Shown piece after piece: positions 40,579-53,470 of a stretch of 64,000 nucleotides of DNA. Below the pieces are notes generated by a model. That model was given only the letters and a program-made list of their open reading frames with translations, was not told the origin of the DNA and did no database searches. The DNA is from Yersinia entomophaga (GTDB lineage Bacteria; Pseudomonadota; Gammaproteobacteria; Enterobacterales; Enterobacteriaceae): positions 2,491,076 through 2,555,075 of the forward strand of contig NZ_CP010029.1 in NCBI RefSeq assembly GCF_001656035.1. The letters run 5' to 3'. A program made the translations under genes and the position numbers. The stretch's first letter is position 1. Each line of letters opens with the position of its first letter.

Positions 40579-43134
40579 GTGAAGTTCGTAAAGTATTTTT
40601 TGATCCTTACGGTGTGTTGCATTTTACTGGGAGCAGCCTCGATATTTGGCCTGTACAAATATATTGAGCCTCAGCTACCCGACGTTGCCACGCTGAAAGA
40701 CGTCCGGTTACAAACACCTATGCTGGTGTATAGCGCCGATGGCGAATTGATCGCCCAATTTGGTGAGAAACGCCGAATTCCGCTGTCTTTAAAGCAAATT
40801 CCGCCTGAAATGGTGCACGCCTTTATTGCGACGGAAGATAGCCGTTTCTATGAGCACCACGGCGTTGATCCGGTCGGTATATTGCGTGCCGCATCCATCG
40901 CTTTAGTTTCTGGCCGCGCCTCTCAGGGAGCCAGTACCATCACCCAGCAGCTGGCGAGAAACTTCTTCCTTAGCCCGGAACGGACTTTGATGCGTAAAAT
41001 CAAAGAGGCCTTTCTGGCAGTGCGTATTGAGCAGTTACTGACTAAGGATGAAATTCTTGAACTGTATCTGAACAAAATTTATCTTGGTTACCGCGCCTAT
41101 GGCGTTGGTGCTGCGGCGCAGGTATATTTTGGCAAAGAAATTAATCAGTTAACTCTGAGCGAAATTGCCATGATCGCCGGTTTGCCGAAGGCGCCGTCGA
41201 CCTTTAACCCGCTTTATTCGCACGATCGTGCCGTATCGCGTCGTAATGTTGTGTTATCCCGAATGCTGGATGAAAAATACATTACTCAGGCGCAATACGA
41301 TCAGGCACGCAGTGAACCTCTAGTCGCTCATTATCATGCGCCAGAAATCGCCTTCTCAGCGCCTTATCTGGCTGAAATGGTGCGTCAGGAAATGATCAAA
41401 CGTTATGGCGAGAATGCCTATACCGATGGTTATCAGGTTTACACCACTATCACCAAAAAACTCCAGTTAGCCGCTGTGGATTCTCTACGAGCCAACGTTT
41501 TGGCCTATGACATGCGCCACGGTTATCGCGGCCCGTCAAACGTACTGTGGAAAGTGGGTGAAGCCGCCTGGACGCAGCAACAGATTGTCGATTCTTTAAA
41601 AACTCTGCCGGTTTACGGCCCGCTGCGCCCTGCGGTTGTGACTCAGACGACGGCTGAACAGGCGACAGCTATATTAGCCGACGGCAGCAGCGTCACGTTG
41701 CCAATGGCCGGGATGCGTTGGGCGCGAGCGTTTAAATCCGATACGGCTCAAGGCCCTACGCCGAAACGCGTGACTGATGTAGTACAAGCTGGACAACAAA
41801 TCTGGGTGCGTCAGGTCGGCGATATCTGGTGGCTGGCGCAGGTGCCGGACGTGAACTCCGCATTGGTTTCAATCGACCCCAATAACGGTGCAATTAAAGC
41901 GTTGGTTGGCGGTTTTGACTTTAACCAAAGCAAGTTTAACCGTGCAACTCAGGCATTGCGTCAGGTTGGTTCGAATATCAAACCTTTCCTGTATACCGCT
42001 GCGATGGATAAAGGCTTAACGCTGGCGACCATTCTCAACGATTTGCCGATTACTCGTTGGGATGCCGGTGCAGGCACTGACTGGCGGCCGAAAAACTCCC
42101 CGCCGAGCTACGATGGTCCAATCCGCTTACGTCAAGGCTTAGGTCAATCGAAAAACGTCGTTATGGTGCGAGCCATGCGCGCCATGGGCGTCGATTATGC
42201 TGCGGAATATCTGCAACGCTTCGGTTTCCCTGCGCAGAATATCGTACATTCCGAGTCGCTCGCGCTGGGTTCCGCGTCCTTTACTCCATTGCAGGTCGCG
42301 CGCGGTTACGCGGTGATGGCAAACGGTGGTTATTTGGTTGACCCTTACTTCATCACTAAAATCACCGATGAAGCCAATAATGTCCTGTTCGAAGCCAAAC
42401 CGAAGATTGTGTGCAATGATTGCAATTTGCCTGTTATTTACGGCGACACGCAGCGTTCTGTGGTGCTTTCTGACGACAACGTAGAGAACGTGGCAACCTC
42501 GCAGAATAATACCGCAAGCACCGTTCCGATGCCGGAGCTAGAGCAGGTTTCGCCGTCTCAGGTTAAACAAGATAGCGATCAGCAGTATGCACCGCACGTT
42601 ATCAGCACTCCGCTGGCGTTCCTGATTAAAGATGCGATGAATACCAACATCTTCGGCGAGCCAGGTTGGATGGGAACCGGCTGGCGCGCGGGCCGCGATC
42701 TGAAACGACACGATATTGGCGGTAAAACTGGTACTACCAACAGCTCGAAAGATGCCTGGTTCTCTGGTTATGGCCCAGATACCGTAACGTCAGTGTGGAT
42801 CGGCTTTGATGACCATCGACGTAACCTCGGCCGCAGTACCGCTTCTGGCGCTATTCCAGACCAGATCGCCGGCGGTGAAGGTGGAGCGAAAACCGCTCAG
42901 CCTGCGTGGAATGATTTCATGAAAGTCGCTCTGGAAGGTATCCCTGAACAGAAAACAACGCCGCCTCCGGGCGTGGTTACCGTGGTGATCGATAAACGTA
43001 CCGGCAAGCTGTCTGACGGCGGTTCGGGTAGCCGACCTGAGTACTTTATCGAAGGAACGCAGCCGACGGAACACGCGGTTCAGGAAGTGGGTACGACGCT
43101 CATGGACAACGGCCAGAGTCAGGAATTGTTCTAG
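40579..43134 (+). CDS. mrcA: MrcA, penicillin-binding protein 1A
   Basis: 851 residues, the same as E. coli PBP1a within one. A short cytoplasmic tail and transmembrane helix (VKYFLILTVCCILLGAASIF) lead into the glycosyltransferase domain with catalytic Glu in ATEDSRFYEHHG and GASTITQQLARN, then an OB-like insert, then the transpeptidase with SxxK in GSNIKPFLYTAA, SxN in GQSKNVVM and KTG in GGKTGTTNSSKD. Polymerises and cross-links peptidoglycan. Start taken as GTG 40579, the start implied by alignment; ATG 40555 would add eight residues. Confidence 0.96.
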   Translation: MKFVKYFLILTVCCILLGAASIFGLYKYIEPQLPDVATLKDVRLQTPMLVYSADGELIAQFGEKRRIPLSLKQIPPEMVHAFIATEDSRFYEHHGVDPVGILRAASIALVSGRASQGASTITQQLARNFFLSPERTLMRKIKEAFLAVRIEQLLTKDEILELYLNKIYLGYRAYGVGAAAQVYFGKEINQLTLSEIAMIAGLPKAPSTFNPLYSHDRAVSRRNVVLSRMLDEKYITQAQYDQARSEPLVAHYHAPEIAFSAPYLAEMVRQEMIKRYGENAYTDGYQVYTTITKKLQLAAVDSLRANVLAYDMRHGYRGPSNVLWKVGEAAWTQQQIVDSLKTLPVYGPLRPAVVTQTTAEQATAILADGSSVTLPMAGMRWARAFKSDTAQGPTPKRVTDVVQAGQQIWVRQVGDIWWLAQVPDVNSALVSIDPNNGAIKALVGGFDFNQSKFNRATQALRQVGSNIKPFLYTAAMDKGLTLATILNDLPITRWDAGAGTDWRPKNSPPSYDGPIRLRQGLGQSKNVVMVRAMRAMGVDYAAEYLQRFGFPAQNIVHSESLALGSASFTPLQVARGYAVMANGGYLVDPYFITKITDEANNVLFEAKPKIVCNDCNLPVIYGDTQRSVVLSDDNVENVATSQNNTASTVPMPELEQVSPSQVKQDSDQQYAPHVISTPLAFLIKDAMNTNIFGEPGWMGTGWRAGRDLKRHDIGGKTGTTNSSKDAWFSGYGPDTVTSVWIGFDDHRRNLGRSTASGAIPDQIAGGEGGAKTAQPAWNDFMKVALEGIPEQKTTPPPGVVTVVIDKRTGKLSDGGSGSRPEYFIEGTQPTEHAVQEVGTTLMDNGQSQELF

Positions 43135-43180
43135 TTGGGAGCCGCGCTAGCCGGAAACAGTTTTAACGGTATTCGCGAAT

Positions 43181-43217
43181 AAAAAACCGGCCAGTCTTCA
43201 GGATTGGCCGGTTTTTT
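43181..43217. terminator. bidirectional terminator between mrcA and nudE
   Basis: AAAAAACCGGCCA and TGGCCGGTTTTTT form a 13-base perfect stem with an 11-base loop, with A and T runs serving both convergent genes. Confidence 0.9.
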
Positions 43218-43238
43218 TTATCATTCCAAAAGAGAAAG

Positions 43239-43796
43239 TTAACGTGAAAGAGTCGAATTAAAGAAGGCCTGAGCGAGGAATAACGCGCTCACATTACGCG
43301 CCTCATTAAAATCAGGATCTTTCAGCAACGCCATCATATTCGCAATCGGCCAGCGCACCTGCGGCAAAGGTTCTGGCTCATCCCCTTCCAGACTTTGCGG
43401 GTACAAATCTCGTGCGACGACAATATTCATTTTGCTGGAAAAGTAAGATGGGGCCATCGTCAGCTTGGTCAGATAATCAAAACGCTTGGCACCAAAGCCA
43501 ACTTCTTCCATCAATTCACGGTTCGCCGCATCCAGAACTTCTTCTCCCGGATCGATTAACCCTTTAGGGAACCCCAGCTCATAGGATTCAATTCCCACGG
43601 CATATTCGCGAATCAGCAACAGATCTTCGCCGATAATCGGCACGATCATAACCGCTTCGCGATTGGAGGGGCGCATTCGTTCGTAAAGACGACGGACGCC
43701 GTTACTAAACTCAAGATCGACCGCCTCTACGTTAAATAAGCGGGAGCGGGCAACCGTTTCGACATTAAGAATTTTAGGTTTTTGCAGGTGTTTCAT
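43239..43796 (-). CDS. nudE: NudE, ADP-compound Nudix hydrolase
   Basis: 185 residues. The Nudix box GLIDPGEEVLDAANRELMEE followed by VGFG has every consensus Glu and Arg. Hydrolyses ADP-ribose, NADH and Ap3A-type substrates. ATG 43796 is chosen from alignment with E. coli NudE (186 residues); the frame extends eight codons upstream. Divergent from igaA across about 500 bases. Confidence 0.95.
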   Translation of the reverse strand: MKHLQKPKILNVETVARSRLFNVEAVDLEFSNGVRRLYERMRPSNREAVMIVPIIGEDLLLIREYAVGIESYELGFPKGLIDPGEEVLDAANRELMEEVGFGAKRFDYLTKLTMAPSYFSSKMNIVVARDLYPQSLEGDEPEPLPQVRWPIANMMALLKDPDFNEARNVSALFLAQAFFNSTLSR

Positions 43797-44299
43797 GATA
43801 GCCCCGAATGAATAATTCACCTCTAATATGACGTTTTATTAGGGCGTACCAGCCTGCCAAAATGTGCTTCAGGCCAATCTTTTCCTGTCCAGAATAATGC
43901 TAACGTCTTGGGTGCAGGGATAGTTTTAAAACTTGATCACATTGTGCGTTAATGAGAACCTTTATCGCAACGCCGTTAGATATAATTTACCCGTTTTTAA
44001 CATGACAATCGGTTTAGTCAAAATTTAGTCGGTTAGAAACTGGCCTATTTAGGCAGCAAGAACGTTAAAGTATGAAGATGAAAATAGGAATATGCTGATA
44101 TTACCCGCGTATTACCCCTGTTATCTTTGTCGCCTAACAGGCAGTTGAAGAGCCCCTACACCAGATCATATCGCTGAGCAGAATGCCGCTATACCCGCTC
44201 ACGAAATAACTCTTCCGTATGCCTCGACACGATTTTTATGCATAATATGCATTCTTTCATAGAGTTAACGAGGTTTGGTAGCACTCGGATGGGGATGGG
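43797..44299. other. divergent gap between nudE and igaA
   Basis: 503 bases with no frame of coding character. AT-rich stretches around 43930-44030 and 44230-44270 (for example TTTATGCATAATATGCATTC) could hold promoters. Nothing further is recognisable. Confidence 0.5.
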
Positions 44300-46450
44300 A
44301 TGAGCACAATAGTGTTGATATTGGCCTTACTCTTGACCAGCCTTGTCGCTGTTGCATTGCTATGGTGGTTCAAATATCACCAAATCTCTGCCGTTCCCGT
44401 GGCGCTCCCGTTTGTCAAACCCACGCATCGTACCCTTACGCCTGAAGAACGCGTCGCCGTCGAGAATTACCTGCTTAATCAATCCGAAAATGGCACCTTT
44501 AAAAAGCTGCCGGGTCTGGATTCACATCTGGATCAAGGGCATTCGTCCTCGTCTAACGAGCTGGCGTTGATCCCGGAAAGCGATAATGTCTATGCCGTCA
44601 CCCGCGCTATTACCCGCTACGGCGTGGCTAGCGATGAACCGAATAAATGGCGTTACTACCTTGATGCCACCGAAGTGCATTTACCCCCGTTCTGGGAACA
44701 ATTCATCGCGCAGGATAATTACGTCGAAGTCATTCAGACAAAAACTATCCCATTGGTGATCTCTTTAAATGGTCACTCCCTTAAAGATCACACGTTGGAA
44801 GCCCCAACGCCGCGAGTCGCCCAGTCTGCGCCACAAAATGCGTCTATCCGTAAAGAAGACAGCGAACACGTCGCCTTGGTCAATATTCGCAAGGAAACGC
44901 CGGAAGAACATGCGATTTACGGGCCTACCGGCCTGAGAGAAGCGGCGACTATCTGTTTGGCTTTGCTGCTTCTATTCCTCAGCCTTATTAGTCCTGGGGT
45001 AGTATTGCCATGGCTGATTCTTGTCTCTATCGCCCTGCTTTCCTGGGCCTGCTGGAAGTTATTCCGACCACTTTCAGAATCGGATTTAAAGGAAGTTCAT
45101 TGCCTGAGTGGCACGCCAAAGCGTTGGGGATTATTTGGCGAGTCCAATCAAGGGCAGATGAATAACATCTCTTTGGGCATTATCGACTTGATTTATCCGC
45201 CTCACTGGCAGGCTTATTTCGCCCACGATCTGGGTAAGAAAACCAACGTTGATATTTATCTAAATCGGCAGGTCGTCCGTCAGGGACGCTATTTATCCCT
45301 GCATGATGAAATGAAAAATTTTCCATTGCAGCGCTGGGGCAAAAACCTGACGTTAATGCTCGGTTCATTAGCGATTCTGATATTGCTGGTCGTTTATGTT
45401 CCGCTCGGTCTGCCGCTAAAACTCAGCATGGCGTGGATTCAGGGTGCACAAAGCCAGCAGGTCACTAGTGTACAAGCTTTGGAAAAGATGCCGCTTCGCA
45501 TTGGCGATATGCTGAAAGCTCAGGGAACGGGTATGTGCTATGTGCCGCCTAACGCTCTCGGCCCGCATAATTTTGCTTTTACGCCTTTCGATTGCTCTAG
45601 CATTTACTGGAATACCGCATCTACGCTACCACAGCCTGAGTCGGAAACTATTGAAAAAGCCGCTGCACTGCTGGCGACGGTCAATCAGCAATTGCACCCG
45701 CAGGACAGCAGCGATCCTAACGTTAACCCACAGTTAGCGACAGCGATTGAAAAGTCCGGGATGATTCTGCTGAATAACTTTTCCGATATTGTACTGAAAA
45801 CCAAAGAGTTATGCAGAAGCGAAGCCGATTGCGTACGTCTGAAAAACGCCTTGGTCAATTTAGGCAACGCCAAGAACTGGGCGGCGCTCACCAAAAAAGC
45901 ACAGTCTGGCGCGCTCAAAGGTATGAACGTGTTATTACGTCCGGTCAGCGCCGATGCGTTGGAAAGTTTGGTGAATACCGCTACCTCTTCCTTCGTTTAC
46001 CGCGAAACTCATCTGGCTACCGAGGCATTAAATAGCCCGCCGCCGGGCGGTTTCCTGATCAGCAGCGATGAAGGCAAACAGCTGGTCAACCATCCTATTC
46101 CTGCCGTTCCGCTGTTTGATTACAGTGCGTTAGAGCAGTGGCGAGAACTTCAGCGGCTCTCTGGTTTGCTGCTGAATACCCCGTTTAAAGCTGAAGGAGT
46201 CATCACCAGCATTACCGTTGATGCCAACGGTACGCGTCATGTTACTTTGCATAGCGAACCGGACGTTATCACGCTCAGCCGCTATTTAGGCACCAGCCTG
46301 TTGTTATTCGCCTTGATTATTTGCCTGTCCGTCAACGGCTACCTGGTCATTAAGCGTATGCGCCAAAATCGCACCCGCATGGAAGATATTCAACGCTATT
46401 ATGATAGCTGCTTTAGCACTCACCTTACCGCTACGCCTTATCTTCGCTAA
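44300..46450 (+). CDS. igaA: IgaA/YrfF, inner-membrane attenuator of the Rcs system
   Basis: 716 residues, matching IgaA/UmoB/YrfF (about 710). Transmembrane segments occur at the N-terminus (VLILALLLTSLVAVALLWWF), around 213-255, around 350-370 and near the C-terminus (LGTSLLLFALIICLSVNGYLV). The large periplasmic region (about 375-650) has four Cys (CYVPP, FDCSS, ELC, ADC), as in Salmonella IgaA where disulfides matter. Holds the Rcs phosphorelay in check through RcsD and is essential when Rcs is intact. Upstream of yrfG-hslR-hslO, as in E. coli. Confidence 0.95.
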   Translation: MSTIVLILALLLTSLVAVALLWWFKYHQISAVPVALPFVKPTHRTLTPEERVAVENYLLNQSENGTFKKLPGLDSHLDQGHSSSSNELALIPESDNVYAVTRAITRYGVASDEPNKWRYYLDATEVHLPPFWEQFIAQDNYVEVIQTKTIPLVISLNGHSLKDHTLEAPTPRVAQSAPQNASIRKEDSEHVALVNIRKETPEEHAIYGPTGLREAATICLALLLLFLSLISPGVVLPWLILVSIALLSWACWKLFRPLSESDLKEVHCLSGTPKRWGLFGESNQGQMNNISLGIIDLIYPPHWQAYFAHDLGKKTNVDIYLNRQVVRQGRYLSLHDEMKNFPLQRWGKNLTLMLGSLAILILLVVYVPLGLPLKLSMAWIQGAQSQQVTSVQALEKMPLRIGDMLKAQGTGMCYVPPNALGPHNFAFTPFDCSSIYWNTASTLPQPESETIEKAAALLATVNQQLHPQDSSDPNVNPQLATAIEKSGMILLNNFSDIVLKTKELCRSEADCVRLKNALVNLGNAKNWAALTKKAQSGALKGMNVLLRPVSADALESLVNTATSSFVYRETHLATEALNSPPPGGFLISSDEGKQLVNHPIPAVPLFDYSALEQWRELQRLSGLLLNTPFKAEGVITSITVDANGTRHVTLHSEPDVITLSRYLGTSLLLFALIICLSVNGYLVIKRMRQNRTRMEDIQRYYDSCFSTHLTATPYLR

Positions 46451-46591
46451 GCGCCAGAATCCGCCTACGCAGCATCAGCCACGCGCAGACCTTGTCATTT
46501 TGGTATGCTAGGCTAAATATTATCTGCTAAATCGTCCGTCGCTGTTCCCCCTCAAACAGCCAGAATGCCTGCTTATTTTATTGGAGTGACC

Positions 46592-47275
46592 ATGCCACTG
46601 AATGTTAACTGGCAAGATATCGATACCGTATTATTGGATATGGACGGTACTTTGCTGGATCTGGAGTTCGACAGCTATTTCTGGCTAAAACTGGTGCCTG
46701 AAGCTCTAAGCCAGCAGCGGAATATCCCTTTGGAGCAGGCCAAGGCAATTATTAACGATGAATACCACGCGGTGCAGCACACCATGAGCTGGTATTGCTT
46801 CGATTACTGGTGCCAACGACTAGATCTGGATATTTATGCCATGACGACGCAGGTCGGGTCGCGCGCCAGTTTGCGTCAGGATACACTGCCGTTTTTGCAG
46901 GAATTACGCGACTCCGGGCGGAAAACCATTTTACTGACCAATGCTCATCCCCATAGCCTGAATATTAAAGTTCAGCATACCGGTCTCGATCAGCACCTTG
47001 ATTTGTTACTTTCCACCCATATATTTGGTTATCCGAAAGAAGATCAGCGTTTGTGGCAGGCCGTGGCTCAACATATCGATTTTGACCCCGCCAGAACCTT
47101 ATTTGTGGATGACAGCGAAGCCATTTTGGACGCGGCAAAAACCTTTGGTATCCGTTACTGTTTGGGCGTTGAAAACCCTGATTCAAGCTGCGCGGGCAAA
47201 GTGTTTCAAAGCCATCCCGCCATCAGCGACTATCGCCAACTGTTGCCAGCCATTCGGCACCACAGCGCGGCTTAG
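46592..47275 (+). CDS. yrfG: YrfG, HAD-family GMP/IMP nucleotidase
   Basis: 227 residues, HAD fold: motif I LLDMDGTLLDLEF, motif II ILLTNAHPHSL, motif III/IV LFVDDSEAILDAA. The E. coli homologue hydrolyses GMP and IMP. ATG 46592 has GGAG five bases upstream; the frame from 46565 is not needed. Fifteen bases before hslR. Confidence 0.93.
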   Translation: MPLNVNWQDIDTVLLDMDGTLLDLEFDSYFWLKLVPEALSQQRNIPLEQAKAIINDEYHAVQHTMSWYCFDYWCQRLDLDIYAMTTQVGSRASLRQDTLPFLQELRDSGRKTILLTNAHPHSLNIKVQHTGLDQHLDLLLSTHIFGYPKEDQRLWQAVAQHIDFDPARTLFVDDSEAILDAAKTFGIRYCLGVENPDSSCAGKVFQSHPAISDYRQLLPAIRHHSAA

Positions 47276-47290
47276 CAGACAGGAGATTCT

Positions 47291-47698
47291 GTGAAAGAAA
47301 AATCCGCTCCCGATGACGCCGTTCGTCTGGATAAATGGCTATGGGCTGCGCGTTTTTACAAAACCCGCGCAATGGCCAGAGAGATGATTGATGGCGGTAA
47401 AGTTCATTACAACGGCCAGCGGGGGAAACCCAGTAAACTGGTTGAATTGAATGCGGAAATTCGGTTGCGACAAGGGAATGACGAGCGCACGGTTCGAATT
47501 CTGTCCATACACAGCCAGCGGCGCGGTGCGGCGGAAGCGCAGGCAATGTATGAAGAAACGGAAACCAGTATCGCCAACCGGGAGAAAGTAGCTCAGGCAC
47601 GTAAACTCAATGCTCTGACCATGCCCCATCCGGATCGACGGCCGGATAAAAAAGAGCGTCGCAATCTGATCAAATTTAAATACGGCGAGTCGGAATAA
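47291..47698 (+). CDS. hslR: HslR/Hsp15, heat-shock ribosome-associated S4 protein
   Basis: 135 residues with an N-terminal S4 RNA-binding domain ([20 protein letters not shown]) and a basic C-terminus ([15 protein letters not shown]). Hsp15 binds free 50S subunits that carry a stalled nascent-chain tRNA and moves the tRNA so that translation can restart. Start is GTG 47291 with AGGAG five bases upstream. Confidence 0.95.
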   Translation: MKEKSAPDDAVRLDKWLWAARFYKTRAMAREMIDGGKVHYNGQRGKPSKLVELNAEIRLRQGNDERTVRILSIHSQRRGAAEAQAMYEETETSIANREKVAQARKLNALTMPHPDRRPDKKERRNLIKFKYGESE

Positions 47699-47723
47699 CC
47701 GGCTGCTTTTAAGAGAGAAAACT

Positions 47724-48602
47724 ATGTCTAATCACGACCAATTACACCGCTATCTATTCAACCATCATGCGGTACGCGGCGAGCTGGTAACCGTTAATGA
47801 AACTTATCAACAGATTATCGCGAACCATGATTACCCCGCGCCGGTTAAAAAGCTGCTGGGTGAACTGTTGGTCGCTACCAGCCTGTTGACCGCTACTCTG
47901 AAATTTGACGGCGATATCACCGTACAGCTGCAGGGCGATGGCCCGTTGACTCTGGCCGTAATCAACGGCAATAACCAGCAGGAACTAAGAGGCGTGGCTC
48001 GCACCAACGGCGAAATTGCCGAAGACAGCTCGCTGAAGCAAATGATTGGTAATGGTTATATGGTGATAACCATTACACCAGCTAAAGGTGAACGTTATCA
48101 GGGTGTTGTTGGCTTGGAAGGCGACACTCTGGCCGAATGTCTGGAAAGCTATTTCATGCAGTCCGAACAGCTACCGACCCGCCTGTTTATCCGTACCGGT
48201 GAAGTCGAAGGTAAAGCGGCGGCAGCGGGTATGCTGTTGCAGGTTCTGCCTGCCGAAGAGCGAAATGAAGACGAATTCGACCATTTGGCGCAGCTGACAA
48301 CCACTATCAAGGCGGAAGAACTGTTCACCCTGCCAGCCAATGAAGTGCTGTATCGCCTGTATCATCAGGAAGAAGTGACTATTTATGATCCGCAGAATGT
48401 CAGCTTCCGTTGCACCTGTTCCCGTGAACGATGCATGGACGCTTTAGTGACTCTGCCTGTTGAAGAAGTGCAGGAAATGCTTGAGCAGGATGGTCAAATT
48501 GATATGCACTGCGAATATTGTGGCACTCACCATATTTTTGACGCTGTAGATATCGCCAATTTGCTCAGCGGAAACAGCCCGTCTGACGATCAAATCCATT
48601 AA
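47724..48602 (+). CDS. hslO: HslO/Hsp33, redox-regulated holdase chaperone
   Basis: 292 residues. The N-terminal substrate-binding domain is highly like E. coli Hsp33 ([20 protein letters not shown]). The C-terminal zinc switch has CTCSRERC and CEYCG, whose four Cys hold zinc when reduced and form disulfides on oxidation to switch on chaperone activity. 25 bases after hslR. Confidence 0.96.
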   Translation: MSNHDQLHRYLFNHHAVRGELVTVNETYQQIIANHDYPAPVKKLLGELLVATSLLTATLKFDGDITVQLQGDGPLTLAVINGNNQQELRGVARTNGEIAEDSSLKQMIGNGYMVITITPAKGERYQGVVGLEGDTLAECLESYFMQSEQLPTRLFIRTGEVEGKAAAAGMLLQVLPAEERNEDEFDHLAQLTTTIKAEELFTLPANEVLYRLYHQEEVTIYDPQNVSFRCTCSRERCMDALVTLPVEEVQEMLEQDGQIDMHCEYCGTHHIFDAVDIANLLSGNSPSDDQIH

Positions 48603-48616
48603 TTATTCTGTTCTTT

Positions 48617-48639
48617 CCGGGCACATTTACTGTGCCCGG
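48617..48639 (+). terminator. hairpin after hslO
   Basis: CCGGGCACA and TGTGCCCGG form a perfect 9-base stem with loop TTTAC, 15 bases after the hslO stop. The following TGATTCC is not a good T run. Confidence 0.6.
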
Positions 48640-48799
48640 TGATTCCTGCCGTTTCACGCTTGCTATAATTCGTGTGCTATCTCTCATAACCTAGCTAAAA
48701 ATAGGTCATTTATTAAAATCTTTGATAGCAATCGCTGTTAATCGAGGCTGAGGATTTACAATCGGTGGCATAAAAATAAGACGACCCTAGGAGTTAGAC

Positions 48800-50419
48800 A
48801 TGAGTGTTAAAGGAATCACCCCGCAAGAGCTCGCCGATTATGGCATCCATAGTGTAAGCGAGATTGTTTACAACCCTAGTTATGAGCTTTTATTTCAGGA
48901 AGAAACCAAGCCTGATCTGCAAGGCTATGAGCGCGGGACTGTCACCAATTTAGGCGCTGTCGCCGTTGATACCGGCATTTTTACCGGCCGCTCCCCGAAA
49001 GATAAATACATCGTTCGCGACGCCATCACTCAAGATACCGTGTGGTGGGCCGATCAGGGCAAAGGCAAGAATGATAATAAACCGCTGAGTCAGGAAACCT
49101 GGACCCAGTTGAAAGGGCTGGTTACCGAACAATTATCCGGTAAGCGTCTGTTTGTGGTTGATACTTTCTGCGGTGCGAACGCTGATACTCGTCTGAAGGT
49201 TCGTTTTATTACCGAGGTTGCGTGGCAGGCACACTTCGTGAAAAACATGTTTATCCGCCCTACTGATGAAGAACTGGCCAATTTTGAGCCTGATTTTATC
49301 GTGATGAACGGCGCTAAATGCACGAACCCGAACTGGAAAGAGCAGGGTCTTAACTCCGAAAACTTTGTGGCATTCAACCTGACCGAACGCATGCAGCTGA
49401 TTGGCGGCACCTGGTACGGCGGCGAGATGAAGAAAGGTATGTTCTCAATGATGAACTACCTGCTACCGCTGAAAGGCATTGCTTCCATGCACTGTTCTGC
49501 CAACGTGGGCGAGAAAGGCGATGTAGCGATCTTCTTCGGCCTGTCTGGCACCGGCAAAACCACCCTGTCTACCGATCCTAAGCGTAAACTCATCGGCGAT
49601 GATGAACACGGCTGGGATGATGACGGCGTGTTTAACTTTGAAGGCGGCTGCTACGCCAAAACCATCAAACTTTCCGAGGAAGCCGAGCCAGATATTTATC
49701 ACGCTATTAAGCGAGACGCTCTGCTGGAAAACGTCATGGTACTGGCCGATGGTACCGTTGATTTTAACGATGGATCGAAAACGGAAAATACACGAGTTTC
49801 CTATCCGATTTACCATATCGAAAACATCGTTAAGCCAGTATCCAAAGCTGGCCACGCAACCAAAGTCATTTTCCTGACCGCCGATGCGTTTGGTGTTTTA
49901 CCACCGGTATCTCGTTTAACCGCTGATCAAACCCAGTATCACTTCCTGTCTGGCTTTACCGCCAAGCTGGCCGGTACCGAACGCGGCGTAACCGAACCAA
50001 CGCCAACCTTCTCTGCCTGCTTCGGCGCGGCTTTCCTGTCGCTGCATCCAACTCAGTATGCCGAAGTACTGGTAAAACGCATGCAGGCGGCGGGCGCTCA
50101 GGCCTATCTGGTTAACACCGGCTGGAATGGCACAGGTAAACGTATTTCGATTAAAGATACGCGTGGGATTATTGATGCCATCCTGAATGGCGATATTGAT
50201 AAGGCTGAGACATTCACCTTACCAATATTTAATCTGACGGTACCGACGGCGTTGCCGGGCGTGAATCCAGAGATTCTGGACCCGCGTCAAACCTACGGCA
50301 GTCTTGAGCAGTGGCAGGAAAAAGCGGAAGATCTGGCAAAACGCTTCGTCACCAACTTCGATAAGTATACCGATACCCCTGCTGGCGCAGCTTTAGTCAG
50401 CGCCGGGCCGAAAATCTAA
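48800..50419 (+). CDS. pckA: PckA, ATP-dependent phosphoenolpyruvate carboxykinase
   Basis: 539 residues, the same size as E. coli PckA (540). Key regions: [12 protein letters not shown], the P-loop [11 protein letters not shown] near residue 250, the metal-binding [20 protein letters not shown] and the adenine-binding region at the C-terminal half. Converts oxaloacetate plus ATP to phosphoenolpyruvate and CO2, the first step of gluconeogenesis. Stands alone with its own terminator. Confidence 0.97.
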   Translation: MSVKGITPQELADYGIHSVSEIVYNPSYELLFQEETKPDLQGYERGTVTNLGAVAVDTGIFTGRSPKDKYIVRDAITQDTVWWADQGKGKNDNKPLSQETWTQLKGLVTEQLSGKRLFVVDTFCGANADTRLKVRFITEVAWQAHFVKNMFIRPTDEELANFEPDFIVMNGAKCTNPNWKEQGLNSENFVAFNLTERMQLIGGTWYGGEMKKGMFSMMNYLLPLKGIASMHCSANVGEKGDVAIFFGLSGTGKTTLSTDPKRKLIGDDEHGWDDDGVFNFEGGCYAKTIKLSEEAEPDIYHAIKRDALLENVMVLADGTVDFNDGSKTENTRVSYPIYHIENIVKPVSKAGHATKVIFLTADAFGVLPPVSRLTADQTQYHFLSGFTAKLAGTERGVTEPTPTFSACFGAAFLSLHPTQYAEVLVKRMQAAGAQAYLVNTGWNGTGKRISIKDTRGIIDAILNGDIDKAETFTLPIFNLTVPTALPGVNPEILDPRQTYGSLEQWQEKAEDLAKRFVTNFDKYTDTPAGAALVSAGPKI

Positions 50420-50435
50420 TCTGTTTTACTTATGC

Positions 50436-50465
50436 AAAAGGGCACGATATTCGTGCCCTTTTTTG
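50436..50465 (+). terminator. rho-independent terminator after pckA
   Basis: AAAAGGGCACGA and TCGTGCCCTTTT form a perfect 12-base stem with a 3-base loop and a T run of six, 16 bases after the pckA stop. It may also serve envZ from the other side. Confidence 0.9.
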
Positions 50466-50503
50466 ATCTTGCTGATTCTTAATGATATTAGTCGCTCACA
50501 CCG

Positions 50504-52575
<2,072 letters not shown>

Positions 52576-52701
52576 TTTAGTACTCCCAAAGGCTGTATTG
52601 CCCGACCTGAATATTGTTAGAAAAACTCACGCTAACAGACAGCTATTTATGGTATATATTCTAGTCGAAATTGTTACAAAGCTTATTGTTCTACCTAATA
52701 A

Positions 52702-53193
52702 TCAACACTTTTCGTCAAATGGCCGGTACCGAATCTCTAATATCCAGTAGGTTGCCTCGCCGTTGGGTGTCTGAACCGTGATTTCATCATCTACCTGTTT
52801 ACCAATCAAGGCTCGCGCCACCGGCGAGTCAATTGAGATCCATTTTTTGGCCGGATCGAATTCATCTGGGCCAACCAATCGAAAAAACCGCTCTTCTCCC
52901 AGTTCATTTTCCACCCTAACCCAAGCGCCAAAATAAACTTTTCCTTCCTGACGCGGATCGGGATCGACGATTTTCAACACATCCAGACGTTTGGATAAAA
53001 AACGCACCCGACGATCGATTTCCCGCAGGCGTTTTTTCCCATAAATATATTCGGCATTTTCAGAACGGTCGCCCATTGCGGCTGCTTCTGAAACTGCCTG
53101 CGTCACCCTTGGCCGTTCTTCTCGCCATAGATATTTTAGTTCGAGGTCCAGAGCCTGCCAGCCTTCGCGGGTGATGTAATTACTTTTCGACAT
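52702..53193 (-). CDS. greB: GreB, transcript-cleavage elongation factor
   Basis: 163 residues, GreA/GreB family. The N-terminal coiled coil includes GDRSENAEYIYGKKRLREID, with the acidic tip (Asp and Glu) that enters the RNA polymerase secondary channel, and RRVRFLSKRLDVL. The C-terminal FKBP-like domain has ISIDSPVARALIG. ATG 53193 is preferred to GTG 53205 and gives a length like E. coli GreB (158). It reads leftward, in the same direction as ompR, whereas in E. coli greB is divergent from ompR and co-directional with tex. Confidence 0.93.
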   Translation of the reverse strand: MSKSNYITREGWQALDLELKYLWREERPRVTQAVSEAAAMGDRSENAEYIYGKKRLREIDRRVRFLSKRLDVLKIVDPDPRQEGKVYFGAWVRVENELGEERFFRLVGPDEFDPAKKWISIDSPVARALIGKQVDDEITVQTPNGEATYWILEIRYRPFDEKC

Positions 53194-53356
53194 TCTCTTA
53201 TCCACTCAACACGGGTTGGGTATTCAGTCATCCAATATAACGTAACTTATCATCAATACGTTGTCTTCCCTCAGATTACGCCAGGTTGTTTACTCGAGCC
53301 ATGCCTCAAACTTTACCTATCTCGACGGTCATAACTTCACATTAAGACAGACTGTG

Positions 53357-53383
53357 TTGACTTTTTATACGGCGAGTTATAAA
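53357..53383 (+). promoter_or_regulatory. putative promoter of the peptide/PqqC-like operon
   Basis: TTGACT (53357-53362) and TATAAA (53378-53383) with a 15-base spacer resemble a sigma-70 promoter, about 90 bases before the peptide gene. The short spacer makes it imperfect. No operator palindrome was recognised. Confidence 0.5.
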
Positions 53384-53470
53384 GATTAATACGCGCAGAA
53401 AAGCGCTCAAGTAACATTGATTAACATGATGTTATATATGGATTTATTTAAAATCACGGAGGATTTTAAA